Shown in pieces: positions 49,456 to 59,494 of a DNA stretch of 64,000 bases (its first letter is position 1; each line of letters opens with the position of its first letter). The notes beneath the pieces were generated by a model. That model did not search any database, was not told where the DNA came from, and saw only the letters and a program-made list of their open reading frames with translations. The stretch is taken from NCBI GenBank assembly GCA_963813435.1, contig CAWEYY010000004.1:124001-188000 (forward strand). Reading direction: 5' to 3'. The translations under genes and the position numbers were made by a program. Source of the DNA: AC-32 sp963813435 (GTDB lineage: Bacteria; Actinomycetota; Thermoleophilia; Gaiellales; Gaiellaceae).

Positions 49456-50099
49456 AGGTCGCGGACGTCATGACCCGCGAGGTCGTCTCGGTACGGCCGG
49501 GCGCCTCGCTCAAGCAGGCCGCACAGTTGCTGGTCGAGCACCGGATCTCGGGTCTGCCGGTCGTGGACGACGAGAACCACGTCCTCGGTGTCTTCTCCGA
49601 GGCGGACGTTCTTCCAAAGGAGACGGCCGGGGTGTTCGCGCAGCAGCCGCTCGCGTGGTTGACCGGCTTCGACATCGAGGTCGACCGGTCGAAGCTCGAC
49701 GCCCACCTCGTCGGCGAGGCCATGACCTCGCCGGCGCTGACGATCGAGGCGGAGATGCCCGTGAGCAAGGCGGCACGGCTGATGAGCCAGAGAGGCATCA
49801 ACCGGCTGCCCGTGGTCGAGGAGGAGAAGCTCGTCGGGATCGTGACGCGCGCAGACCTCGTCCGGGCATTCGTCCGCAGCGACGCGGAGATCGCCCGGGA
49901 GATCCGCGAGGAGATCGTCGTCGGGCGCTTCGGTCTCGAGCCGCACAGCGTCGAGGTCGCGGTCGAGGACGGCGAGGTGGCGCTCAGCGGCGGGCTGGAG
50001 CGGCGAGCGGACGCCGAGCTGTTCGAGGCTCAGGTACGGGCCGTGCCGGGCGTGGTCGATGTCCGCTCCAGGCTCTCCTGGCCTGGCAAGGAGGACTAG
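49452..50099 (+). CDS. CBS-domain pair plus BON domain protein
   Basis: A 215-residue protein. Two CBS motifs (residues 1-60: VADVMTREVVSVRPGASL; 84-142: AMTSPALTIEAEMPVSKA) are followed by a BON-type domain (about 150-210: SVEVAVEDGEVALSGGL, VRAVPGVVDVRSRLSW). CBS pairs usually bind adenine nucleotides; BON is often membrane-associated. Similar CBS proteins occur in the mycobacterial DosR regulon (Rv2626c has the CBS pair). Co-translated with the DUF1918 gene. Its end overlaps tnaA by 4 bp in convergent orientation. Confidence 0.9.
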   Translation: MKVADVMTREVVSVRPGASLKQAAQLLVEHRISGLPVVDDENHVLGVFSEADVLPKETAGVFAQQPLAWLTGFDIEVDRSKLDAHLVGEAMTSPALTIEAEMPVSKAARLMSQRGINRLPVVEEEKLVGIVTRADLVRAFVRSDAEIAREIREEIVVGRFGLEPHSVEVAVEDGEVALSGGLERRADAELFEAQVRAVPGVVDVRSRLSWPGKED

Positions 50100-51508
50100 G
50101 CCTGAGACGGCTCGGGCGCGGGCGCCTCGGCCTCGCGCTCGAGGAACGGCGCGAGCGCCTCGAACCGCGCCTGGAAGAAGCGCAGGTGGGCCGGCTCGTA
50201 GACCATCTTCAGCCCGGGCACGAGCGCGCGTCGGGCGTGGACGTCGGCGACGACGTCGGCCACATAGGCGAGGTGCTCCTGCGTGTAGACCCGCCGCGGA
50301 ATCGTCAGCCGCACCAGCTCGAGACCGTCGTACGGCTCGTGGCCGTGCTGGCCGGAGACGATCCCTCGCTCCATCGAGCGGACGCCGCCGGCGAGATAGA
50401 GCGCGGCCGCCAGCGCCTGGGCCGGGAACTCCTCCTGCGGGACGTGCGGCAGAAAGCGCTTGGCGTCGAGGAAGACCGCGTGCGCGCCGAGTGGGACGAC
50501 TATCGGGATCCCGCGCTCGAGCAGGATGCCGCCGAGGTAGGCGCTCTGAGAGACGTAGTGGCGCACGAGTGTCTCGTCGGTGGACTCGCGGATGCCCTGG
50601 GCGAGCGCCTCCATGTCGTGCCCCGCGATGCCGCCGTAGTGCGGGAAGCCCTCGTAGACGACGACGAGCTCGCGGGCCCGCTCGGCCAGGTCGTCGTCGT
50701 TGAGCGCGAGCACACCGCCGATCGGCACGAAGTGATCCTTCTTCGACGAGAAGACGGCGCCGTCGGCCAGGTCAGAGATCTCCCGGATCAGGTCGGGCAG
50801 CGACCGGTCGCCGTAGCCCGGCTCACGTTCCTTGACGAAGAGCGCGTTCTCGGAGATCCGCGTCGCGTCGAGGAAGAGCGGAACCCCATGTGCGCGAGTC
50901 AGCTCACGGACCGCCGCGAGGTTCTCCAACGAGAAGGGTTGGCCGCCTGCCATGTTCAGGCAGGCCTCGACGCGGACGAACGGCACCCGCTCGGGCGCGG
51001 CCGCCGCGAGCACATTCTCGAGCGCAGTCAGGTTCACGTTGCCCTTGAACGGATGCGTCGACTCGGGAGCGGAGGCCTCGGGGATCGCGACGTCGACCCA
51101 GGTCCCGCCGACGAGCTCGACGTGCTCCCGGGAGGTCGTGAAGTAGAGGTTCGACGGCACGAGTGAGCCCTCCGTCACGAGCAGCTTTGAGAGGAGATGC
51201 TCGGCGCCACGTCCCTGGTGCGTCGGGATCACGTGCCGGTAGCCGTACGTCTCCTGCACCATCTGCTCGAGCCGGAAGAAGCTCCGCGATCCGGCGTACG
51301 CCTCGTCGCCGAGCTCCATCGCCGCGCGCTGCTCCTGCGAGAGGGCCGAGGTGCCGCTGTCCGTGAGCAGGTCGATGTAGACGTCGTCGGAGCGAAGCAG
51401 GAAGGTGTTGAAGCCAGCTGCCTCGAGCGCGCGCCTACGATCCGGCTCCGGCCGGAGCACTACCGGCTCGACGACCTTGATTTTCCACGGAGGCGGCGCC
51501 GCTCTCAC
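50096..51508 (-). CDS. tnaA: Tryptophanase / beta-eliminating lyase
   Basis: A 470-residue PLP lyase. DSGTSALSQEQRAAMELGDEAYAGSR and the VIPTHQGRGAEHLLSK block are signatures of tryptophanase and tyrosine phenol-lyase. The PLP lysine is in FSSKKDHF (Lys256 or Lys257). It splits tryptophan to indole, pyruvate and ammonia, or tyrosine to phenol. The two cannot be told apart with certainty here. GTG 51508 overlaps the stop of a 71-residue gene upstream (GTGA). No TnaC-like leader or TnaB permease is seen. Confidence 0.88.
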   Translation of the reverse strand: MRAAPPPWKIKVVEPVVLRPEPDRRRALEAAGFNTFLLRSDDVYIDLLTDSGTSALSQEQRAAMELGDEAYAGSRSFFRLEQMVQETYGYRHVIPTHQGRGAEHLLSKLLVTEGSLVPSNLYFTTSREHVELVGGTWVDVAIPEASAPESTHPFKGNVNLTALENVLAAAAPERVPFVRVEACLNMAGGQPFSLENLAAVRELTRAHGVPLFLDATRISENALFVKEREPGYGDRSLPDLIREISDLADGAVFSSKKDHFVPIGGVLALNDDDLAERARELVVVYEGFPHYGGIAGHDMEALAQGIRESTDETLVRHYVSQSAYLGGILLERGIPIVVPLGAHAVFLDAKRFLPHVPQEEFPAQALAAALYLAGGVRSMERGIVSGQHGHEPYDGLELVRLTIPRRVYTQEHLAYVADVVADVHARRALVPGLKMVYEPAHLRFFQARFEALAPFLEREAEAPAPEPSQA

Positions 51509-51720
51509 GGGGCGTCGCTCACGGCGGGGGCGCCCAGCCGGACCCCGGCTTGCTCGAGCTGGTCGGCGATCCGTAGGTGGTCGTGCTCGATGACCTGCGC
51601 GATGCTGTGCGCGATCACGTGAACCGTGAGCACGTCGCCCTCGGTCCGCATCGCAAGCATCAGCTCTTCCTCGAGCTCGTGCCGGAGCTCTGCAGCACTC
51701 AGCCCGATCCCTGTCGACAC
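51505..51720 (-). CDS. Small acidic protein upstream of tryptophanase
   Basis: A 71-residue, mostly helical protein (AAELRHELEEELMLAMRTEG; HVIAHSIAQVIEHDHLRIAD). AGGAGG on the minus strand (plus 51727-51732), 6 nt from GTG 51720, fixes the start. It is co-translated with the lyase through GTGA. I recognise no family. It has no tryptophan and is too long to be a TnaC-type leader, so a partner or regulator protein is more likely. Confidence 0.65.
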   Translation of the reverse strand: MSTGIGLSAAELRHELEEELMLAMRTEGDVLTVHVIAHSIAQVIEHDHLRIADQLEQAGVRLGAPAVSDAP

Positions 51721-51920
51721 GGTGCACCTCCTTTCGTCGTACACACAGCCTCGTCCCCGGCCCTCCGGAAGGCATCAGCGACTCCGCCGATCCTGTCAGC
51801 GGGGAACTACCGAGCAGCGAAAACTGCCTGCAAACCGGGTTGTCGGGGGCAGGTGAAGCTTGGGTTAGGACTTCGTAAGACCTGACGGGTACCGCCAGCG
51901 CCGTCGCTAACATCGGCCCG
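51721..51920. other. Largest intergenic gap; divergent regulatory region
   Basis: 200 bp between the tnaA operon and the UXS-like gene. It holds the minus-strand ribosome-binding site at 51727-51732, a lower-GC stretch around 51800-51880, and the plus-strand -10 TAACAT at 51908-51913, 7 nt before ATG 51921. No other motif or RNA gene is evident. Confidence 0.5.
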
Positions 51921-52849
<929 letters not shown>

Positions 52850-52853
<4 letters not shown>

Positions 52854-53992
52854 GGTCTAAGGCGCTCCGCGCCTCGATCGCTCTCGTGACGATTGCCCTC
52901 GCGGCGGTCGCCGCCACCGCAAAGCCTGCCCCGGCGTTGGCGGCCGGCGGGATGCTCGCGGGCATCTACGACCCCGTGCAGCCGCTCGTCGCCCCGGATC
53001 AGACCTTTGCCACCTACAAGAAGCTCCACGTGAAGGTCATCCGCATGGATCTGAACTGGGGCACGTACGTCGCCAAGAAGCGTCCGGCACAGCCGGCCGA
53101 CCCGAGCGACCCGGCGTACAACTGGGACCAGTACGACGAGTTGGTGCGGAACGCGCACAAGAACAACATTCAGGTCCTCTTCACGATCTACGGCACGCCG
53201 CGCTGGGCGAACGGCGGCAACAAGCCCAATCGGGCCCCGAAGAAGATGCGCGACCTGCGCCTGTTTGCCTACGCGGCTGCCAAGCGCTACAGCGGCTCGT
53301 ATGAGCTCCCGGACGGGACCGTTCTTCCCTCCGTGCGCCGGTGGATGGCCTGGAATGAGCCCAATAACCCGGTCTTCCTGCGGCCCCAGTACGCGAAGGT
53401 GGGGAGGACGTACATCCCCGTCGCCGCCCGCAACTACGCACAGATGTGCTCGGCGATCTGGGCGGGCGTCCACTCGACGAACGTGAAGGAGACGGTCGCA
53501 TGCGGTGCCACCGACCCGCGCGGGAACAACAGACCCCGCAGCAGCCGCCCCTCGATGGCGCCGCTCACGTTCATGCTGGCGCTGAAGCGCTACGGCCTGC
53601 GTGACTTCGACGTCTACGCGCATCACCCGTACTACAACCGACCCACCGAGACTCCGACCACGATGCCGAAGGCGAAGACCGTCATCACGCTCGCGAACAT
53701 CGGCCAGCTGACCACGCTCCTGACCCGTCTGTGGGGGCCGAAGAAGCTGTGGATCACGGAGTATGGCTACCAGACCAGGCCGCCCGACCGGAACTTCGGC
53801 GTGAGCTGGGCGAAGCAGGCGAAGTACCTGACCAAGGCCTATGCCGTCGCGCGGCGGAACCCGCGGATCACCCTGATGCTCTGGTTCCTGCTCCGCGACG
53901 AAACCAGGCTCGCAGGCTGGCAGTCGGGCCTCCTGACCGCCTCCGGAAAGAAGAAGCCGGCCTTCAACGCATTCATGCGCCTGCCACACTAG
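52850..53992 (+). CDS. Secreted glycoside hydrolase-like protein (clan A TIM barrel)
   Basis: A 380-residue exported protein. The signal peptide is residues 1-32 (IALVTIALAAVAATA, cleavage near ALA-AG). The barrel contains VIRMDLNW, FTIYGTPRWAN, the acid/base AWNEPNNP (Glu170) and the nucleophile LWITEYGY (Glu304), the strand 4/7 pair of clan GH-A. It resembles GH5/GH39-type proteins in exopolysaccharide clusters, which trim or release polymer. GTG 52850 overlaps the epimerase stop. Confidence 0.85.
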
Positions 53993-53998
53993 GCGGCA

Positions 53999-55525
53999 AT
54001 GGCAATCGAGACACCGGAGCGCGAGGGGGGCCGGATCCCCGCCCTGGCTGACGGTGCGCGGCCGGCGAAGGGCTCGGAGGACATTCGCTCCGGCAGAGCG
54101 TTCTTCCTCTCGCGGAGCCAGCTCGCGGCAGCGGGGCGGCGGCTCGCGAGCATCGCCCTGCTGGTGGGTCTCGACCTCGCCGGCCTCGTCCTGGGCCTCT
54201 ATGCCGCGCTCATCCTGCGCGAGTTCTACTACGGACGGTCGGATCTGCTCTGGGGCGTGCTCTGGCGGATCGAGACCGACTGGCTGCCCTTCCTGCTGCT
54301 GATCACGATCCTCGTCTTCGCCCAGGCAGGGCTCTACGCCGATCGGGAGCGGCGACCGGGATTCGGACGGGTTCTCTCATCGCTCTTCGTAGTCGCGGTG
54401 ATCACGCTTGCCTTCGGGGTCGGAACCGGCCACCGGTTCTCGACCTTCGGGCTGGCTCCGACGGCGGTCGTGTGCTGCGCGCTCGCGATTGCGGCCCTGC
54501 GCGGGAGTTACGACGCGGTCACGCAGGACCTGCTGCGCGCGCTCGGCGCGCGGCGGCACGCCCTCCTCGCCGGCTCGGCCGAGCAGGTCAACCACCTACA
54601 TGGGGCGCTCGGCTCGGCGCGGAACGGGATCGACTACGAGTTCGTCGGCGCGCTCGCGCCCTCGAGCGACGGCGTCGACCTGCCCGTCCTCGGCGACCTG
54701 GACGATCTCGCGGCCGTCCTCGACGAGACGCGCGTCGACGAGCTGATCGTGACCGACTCCGGCTTCAGCGAGTGGCAGCTGGTCGAGATCGTCTCGGATG
54801 CTCACAGGCGCGGCGTGCGGGTTCGCATCGCCCCGAAGGCGACGGAGCTCCTGACGCAGCGCGCGCAGTTCGTGCCCGGCCAGGGCGTTCCGCTCTTCGA
54901 GCTGCACCCGCCCGCGTTCATCGGGATCGACTGGGTCGTCAAGCGCGCGTTCGACCTGCTCGTCTCGGTCGCGGTACTCGTGGTCGGCTTGCCGCTCTGG
55001 CTCGCGATCGCGGCGGCCGTCAAGCTCACGTCGCGCGGCCCGATCTTCTACCGCGACGTCCGCATCGGCCTGGGCGAGCGGGAGTTCGGGATGCTCAAGT
55101 TCCGGACGATGTACGCCGACGCGGCCGGCCGCCAGGCCGAGCTCGAGGCGTCGAACGAGGCGGACGGACCGCTGTTCAAGATCCGCGAGGACCCGCGCGT
55201 GACCCCGGTCGGCGGGATCCTGCGCCGCTTCTCGCTCGACGAGATCCCGCAGCTCTGGAACGTGCTCCGCGGTGAGATGAGCCTCGTCGGCCCGCGTCCG
55301 CTCCCGCTCCGCGACTACGCGCAGCTCGAGGGCTGGCATCGCAAGCGCTACCTGGTGCTTCCGGGCGTGACCGGCCTCTGGCAGATCTCGGGCCGCTCGA
55401 ACCTCGGTTTCGACCACCTCGTGCGGCTCGACTTCTACTACCTCGAGAACTGGTCGATCTGGCTCGACATCTGGATCCTGGCCAAGACGATCCCGGCCGT
55501 CCTGACCGGACGCGGCGCCTACTAG
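53999..55525 (+). CDS. Polyprenyl-phosphate sugar-1-phosphate transferase (WbaP/WcaJ type)
   Basis: A 508-residue initiating transferase. Four N-terminal helices (about 50-165), a central Rossmann-like domain (about 180-285), one re-entrant helix (about 315-340), then the catalytic domain with GMLKFRTMYADAAGR, SLDEIPQLWNVLRGEMSLVG and LPGVTGLWQISGRS. It loads a hexose-1-phosphate onto undecaprenyl phosphate. Together with the short enzyme at 34276 the window has two initiating enzymes, implying two repeat units or two polymers. Follows the glycosidase by 6 bp. Confidence 0.92.
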   Translation: MAIETPEREGGRIPALADGARPAKGSEDIRSGRAFFLSRSQLAAAGRRLASIALLVGLDLAGLVLGLYAALILREFYYGRSDLLWGVLWRIETDWLPFLLLITILVFAQAGLYADRERRPGFGRVLSSLFVVAVITLAFGVGTGHRFSTFGLAPTAVVCCALAIAALRGSYDAVTQDLLRALGARRHALLAGSAEQVNHLHGALGSARNGIDYEFVGALAPSSDGVDLPVLGDLDDLAAVLDETRVDELIVTDSGFSEWQLVEIVSDAHRRGVRVRIAPKATELLTQRAQFVPGQGVPLFELHPPAFIGIDWVVKRAFDLLVSVAVLVVGLPLWLAIAAAVKLTSRGPIFYRDVRIGLGEREFGMLKFRTMYADAAGRQAELEASNEADGPLFKIREDPRVTPVGGILRRFSLDEIPQLWNVLRGEMSLVGPRPLPLRDYAQLEGWHRKRYLVLPGVTGLWQISGRSNLGFDHLVRLDFYYLENWSIWLDIWILAKTIPAVLTGRGAY

Positions 55526-55528
55526 GAT
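55523..55528 (+). promoter_or_regulatory. -10 element for the 55536 gene (leaderless)
   Basis: TAGGAT begins with the previous gene's TAG stop and ends 7 nt before ATG 55536. Confidence 0.45.
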
Positions 55529-55535
55529 CGTCTTC

Positions 55536-57323
55536 ATGGATCGCGCGGTGGCGCACCGCCCCGCGGCCTCACGGTTGCGCGACGCTCTCGACGCGCGCTA
55601 CGCGGCGCCGCTTGCCCTCGCGGGCCTCATCGTCGTCGCGCTCGCCGCTCGCCTCGTGCTCAACCGCGGCATCGAGGCACCCTGGGCCCAGCCGGACGAG
55701 CTCGAGTATGCGGATCTGGCGAAGAGCTTCGCCGCCTCCGGGCACTACCTCTTCCGGGACCACCCTTACTTCATCCCGACGATCTACCCGGCCCTGATCT
55801 CGCCGGCCTGGTTCGCGGGGTCGATGGCGACGACCTACGCGCTGGCCAAGGCCATGAACGCCGTGCTCCTAACCGCGACCGCGATCCCGCTCTACCTCTG
55901 GGCCCGGCGGCTCGTCTCTCCGGCCTACGCCCTGCTGGCCGTGGCGCTCTTCCTCGCGATTCCGTCGTTCGTGTACGCGGGGACGATCGTGACCGAGAAC
56001 GCCTTCGCGCCTGCGCTGCTGCTCTTCCTGCTCGTCCTCGCGCTGGCGCTCGAGCGGCCGACGCTGACCCGCCAGCTGCTCGTCCTGGCGCTCGCGGTGC
56101 TCTGCGTGACGATTCGACTGCAGGCCGTGTTCCTCTTCGTCGTGATTCCGACGGCGGTCGCGCTGACGTGGCTCCTCGACCGGCGCTCCCGGGACGTTCG
56201 TGACACGGCTCGCCGCTTCTGGCCCACGTATGCCGCCCTCATTTTCGGGGCCGTCGCCTATGGCGTCTACCGGGTCTCCGTGGGCCACGGGCTCTCCTCG
56301 CACCTCGGCGTCTACGGCTACGTCACGAAGTCCCACTACTCGCTGTGGCCCGCGGCGCGCTGGGTCGTCTACCACCTCGCGGAGCTCACCCTCTCGGTCG
56401 GCGTGGTGCCGCTCAGCGCGCTGATCGTCCTGCTCGGCCTTGCCTGGACAGAGCGGACGGCCGTTGCCGAGCGCGCGTTCCTCGCCGCTGCGACCGCGGC
56501 GATCTTCTGGGAGGTCGTCGAGGTCGGCACGTTCGAGTCGCCGAGGGGCTTTCGCATCCAGGAGCGCTACCTCTTCAACCTGGCTCCGGTGCTCCTGCTC
56601 GCGCTCGTCGTCTGGCTGGCGCGCGGCCTGCCGAGGCCGCGGGTGCTGACAGGGGTCGCCGCCGTCGTCCCGATCGCGTTGCTCCTGACAATCCCGTACG
56701 CGAAGCTGCTGACGACGGTGGTCTTCAACAGCACGTTCGCGCTGATCCCGCTCTGGCGTCTCCGGACGGCACTCGGAGGCGTCGCCGGACCGATTGCGCT
56801 CACCCTGATCGGTGCCGTGGCTGTCGGCCTGCTGTTCGCGATCGTTCCGCGGCATGTGGCCCGCTGGGCCGTGCCCGGCGCGGTCTTCGTGTTCCTCGTG
56901 GTGTCCTCGGCGAGCGTCTACTCGACGATCACCTGGCAGGCGCGCGGCTTCCGTCACGCGGGCGGGCTGCAGGGCGATCCGAGCTGGGTCGACCGCGCTG
57001 TCGGGAAGAACGCGCGGGTCGAGCTCCTCTACACGGCGGATCTGACCGACGCGCATGTCGCCTGGCAGGCCGAGTTCTGGAACCGGAGCGTGCGGCGCCT
57101 CTTCGGAGTGTCTGCGCAGGACCCGAGCATCCCCGACGTGACGACGTCGCTCGTAAACGGCCGCCTCGTCCCCAACCTGCCCGCGGGCTCGCCCGACCTG
57201 CGTCCTCGCTACGTCCTCTCGACCACGGGAACGAAAATCGTCGGCACGAAGGTCGCGTCCTCCGGGCAGCTCGTGCTCTGGCGTGTCCAGCCGCCGCTTC
57301 GTCTGAGGACGCTCTCGCCGTGA
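55536..57323 (+). CDS. Polytopic membrane glycosyltransferase, GT-C/PMT-like
   Basis: A 595-residue protein with about 11-12 helices. The first extracytoplasmic loop has WAQPDELEYADLAKSF, where the DE pair matches the catalytic DE/DD of GT-C enzymes (PMT, ArnT type), followed by HPYFIPTIYPALISP. The soluble C-terminal region of about 120 residues ends with a VLWRVQPPLRL strand. It would transfer a sugar from polyprenyl-phosphate donor outside the membrane. The DPM1-like enzyme at 41022 could supply that donor. The stop overlaps the aminotransferase gene. Confidence 0.8.
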   Translation: MDRAVAHRPAASRLRDALDARYAAPLALAGLIVVALAARLVLNRGIEAPWAQPDELEYADLAKSFAASGHYLFRDHPYFIPTIYPALISPAWFAGSMATTYALAKAMNAVLLTATAIPLYLWARRLVSPAYALLAVALFLAIPSFVYAGTIVTENAFAPALLLFLLVLALALERPTLTRQLLVLALAVLCVTIRLQAVFLFVVIPTAVALTWLLDRRSRDVRDTARRFWPTYAALIFGAVAYGVYRVSVGHGLSSHLGVYGYVTKSHYSLWPAARWVVYHLAELTLSVGVVPLSALIVLLGLAWTERTAVAERAFLAAATAAIFWEVVEVGTFESPRGFRIQERYLFNLAPVLLLALVVWLARGLPRPRVLTGVAAVVPIALLLTIPYAKLLTTVVFNSTFALIPLWRLRTALGGVAGPIALTLIGAVAVGLLFAIVPRHVARWAVPGAVFVFLVVSSASVYSTITWQARGFRHAGGLQGDPSWVDRAVGKNARVELLYTADLTDAHVAWQAEFWNRSVRRLFGVSAQDPSIPDVTTSLVNGRLVPNLPAGSPDLRPRYVLSTTGTKIVGTKVASSGQLVLWRVQPPLRLRTLSP

Positions 57324-58459
57324 ACGAGCCTCGCCGCTGGAAGGTGCCGCTAGCGGACATCGTGGTCGACGAGGATCTCGCCGACGCCGCGCTGGAGACC
57401 TTCCGCTCCGGGTGGTGGAGCATGGGCCCGCGCGTCCTCGAGTTCGAGGGTCAGTTCGCGTCGTTCTGCGGTTCGGCGCACGCCGTCGCGGTAGCCAACG
57501 GCACCGCGGCGCTCCACCTCGGCCTCCTGGCCGTCGGGTGCGGCCCTGGAGACGAGGTGGTCGTCCCGTCGCTGAACTTCGTCGCAGCTGCGAACGCGAT
57601 CGTCCACACCGGCGCCGAGCCCGTCTTCTGCGATGTCCTCGGCCCGGAGGAGCCAAACCTCGATCCCGCGGACGTCGAGGCGGCGCTGACCGACCGCACG
57701 AAGGCGATCGTCGCGCTTCACTACGCGGGCTATCCGTGCGAGATGGACGCCCTGCGAGCGCTCGCCGAGACCCGCGGGCTCCCGATCGTCGAGGACGCGG
57801 CGCACGCGCCCGGGGCGAGCCTCGGCGGCCGCATGTGCGGGACGCTCGGCGACGTCGGGTGCTTCAGCTTCTTCTCGAACAAGAACCTGCCTGTCGGGGA
57901 GGGCGGCATGGTCGTCACGGACGACGACGGCCTCGCCGAGCAGCTGCGTCTGCTCCGGTCGCACGGCATGACGACGCTCACGTGGGACCGGCAGCGCGGC
58001 CATGCGGCCGACTACGACGTCGTCCTCCCGGGGTTCAACTACCGGCTCGACGAAATGCGGGCGGCCGTCGGGTCGAAGCAGCTGGAGCTGCTGCCCGGCG
58101 AGAACGCGGCGCGAGGGCGCGTCGTCGCGCGCTACCGCCGAGCGCTCGACGGACAGCGTGGGCTCGTGGTGCCCTTCGATGACCGGCCAGGGCGCCTTTC
58201 CTCGTACCACCTGGCCGTCGTCGTCCTGCCGGACGGAACGGATCGCGCCTCGGTCCGAGCGGCGCTGGACGAGCGCGGGATCCAGACGAGCGTCCACTAC
58301 CCGCCGATCCACTCGTTCACCGCGTACCGGGAGCGCACGCGACGGCCGCTGCCGCAGACCGAGGCGCTGGCCGGCCGGATCCTGACGCTGCCGCTCTACG
58401 GACGGCTCACGGACGAGCAGGTCGACTCGGTGATCGAGGGGCTGCTCTACACGTTGTAG
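57320..58459 (+). CDS. DegT/DnrJ/EryC1 sugar aminotransferase (LegC-like)
   Basis: A 379-residue PLP aminotransferase of the DegT family. VANGTAALHLGLLAVG near residue 58, VEDAAHAPGAS with Asp159, and the PLP lysine Lys188 in FFSNKNLPVGEGG. It installs an amino group on a 4-keto nucleotide sugar. The convergent neighbour is a LegB-like 4,6-dehydratase that would make such a keto sugar. GTG 57320 overlaps the GT-C stop. The 3' ends of this gene and legB overlap by 13 bp. Confidence 0.9.
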   Translation: MNEPRRWKVPLADIVVDEDLADAALETFRSGWWSMGPRVLEFEGQFASFCGSAHAVAVANGTAALHLGLLAVGCGPGDEVVVPSLNFVAAANAIVHTGAEPVFCDVLGPEEPNLDPADVEAALTDRTKAIVALHYAGYPCEMDALRALAETRGLPIVEDAAHAPGASLGGRMCGTLGDVGCFSFFSNKNLPVGEGGMVVTDDDGLAEQLRLLRSHGMTTLTWDRQRGHAADYDVVLPGFNYRLDEMRAAVGSKQLELLPGENAARGRVVARYRRALDGQRGLVVPFDDRPGRLSSYHLAVVVLPDGTDRASVRAALDERGIQTSVHYPPIHSFTAYRERTRRPLPQTEALAGRILTLPLYGRLTDEQVDSVIEGLLYTL

Positions 58460-59448
58460 AGCGACGGCTTGTAGGCGCCGAGCGAGTCCTTCAGCCAGTC
58501 GATGGTTCGGCGCAGGCCCTCGTCGAACTCGACCTCGGGCTCCCAGCCCAGGAGGCGTTTCGCCTTGCCGGTGCCGGCGACCAGCCGCTCGACCTCGCTG
58601 TCGGCCGGGCGTAGCCGCTCCTCGTCCAGCCGGACGGGCACCTCCCGGCCGAGCAGCCCGAGCACGCGCTCCGCGACCTCTCCGATCGAGATCTCGGTAC
58701 CGGTCCCGAGGTTGACCACCTCGCCCACCGCGCTTGCCTCCAGGCCGCAGCCCAGGAGCCCCTCGACGGTGTCCTCGACGTAGAGGAAGTCCCTGGTCGG
58801 CTCGAGGGCGCCGAGCTCGATCACATCCCTCGAGATCGCCTGGCTGATGATGGTCGGGATCACGGCTCTCGCGCTCTGCCGCGGCCCGAAGGTGTTGAAC
58901 GGCCGAGCGATCGCGACCGGGATCTCGAACGAGCGGTGGAAGGAGAGCGCGAGCTGGTCGGCTCCGACCTTCGACGCGGCGTACGGCGACTGCGGGTGGA
59001 GCGCGTGCTCTTCGTCGATGGGGACGGTCTGAGCCGTCCCGTAGACCTCGCTCGTCGAGGTGTGGACGACGCGCGCGGCCCCGCTGTTCCGGGCGGCCTC
59101 GAGCACGTTGAGCGTTCCGACCACGTTCGCAGTCACGAACTCGCGCGGGTGGCGGTACGAGTACGGGATCGGAATCAGCGCGCCGAGGTGGAAGACCACG
59201 TCGCGATCCTTGATCGCTCCCGCGACAGCGTCCGGGTTGGCGAGGTCTCCACGGAAGATCTCGATCGCCGGGACGACCTCGGGGTCGGCGTGCTCGAGCC
59301 AGCCGTTGTCGCTCCTCGACGTGTAGCGAACGAACGCCCGGACCTCGGCTCCCTTGCGCGCGAGCGCCTCGGCGAGGTGGCTCCCGATGAACCCGCCGGC
59401 GCCCGTGACGAGCACCTGCCGTCCCGACCAGCTCCGCGAGTCGCTCAT
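58447..59448 (-). CDS. NAD-dependent 4,6-dehydratase, LegB-like
   Basis: A 333-residue extended SDR. TGAGGFIGSHLAEAL near residue 15, LGALIPIPYSYRHPREFV, HTSTSEVYGTA, SPYAASKVGADQ with the catalytic pair, and RPFNTFGPRQSARAVIP. These blocks fit the LegB subgroup, which dehydrates UDP-GlcNAc-type sugars in legionaminic and bacillosamine-like amino sugar pathways. The LegC-like aminotransferase faces it. ATG 59448 has TAGACT 9 nt upstream on the minus strand. Confidence 0.87.
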   Translation of the reverse strand: MSDSRSWSGRQVLVTGAGGFIGSHLAEALARKGAEVRAFVRYTSRSDNGWLEHADPEVVPAIEIFRGDLANPDAVAGAIKDRDVVFHLGALIPIPYSYRHPREFVTANVVGTLNVLEAARNSGAARVVHTSTSEVYGTAQTVPIDEEHALHPQSPYAASKVGADQLALSFHRSFEIPVAIARPFNTFGPRQSARAVIPTIISQAISRDVIELGALEPTRDFLYVEDTVEGLLGCGLEASAVGEVVNLGTGTEISIGEVAERVLGLLGREVPVRLDEERLRPADSEVERLVAGTGKAKRLLGWEPEVEFDEGLRRTIDWLKDSLGAYKPSLYNV

Positions 59449-59457
59449 CGCCGCAGG

Positions 59458-59486
59458 AGTCTATGTGGAGCCGAACCGGCTATAAC
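59458..59486. promoter_or_regulatory. Divergent leaderless promoters
   Basis: Minus-strand TAGACT (plus 59458-59463) lies 9 nt before ATG 59448. Plus-strand TATAAC at 59481-59486 lies 8 nt before GTG 59495. No ribosome-binding sites. Confidence 0.5.
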
Positions 59487-59494
59487 AACTGCCT

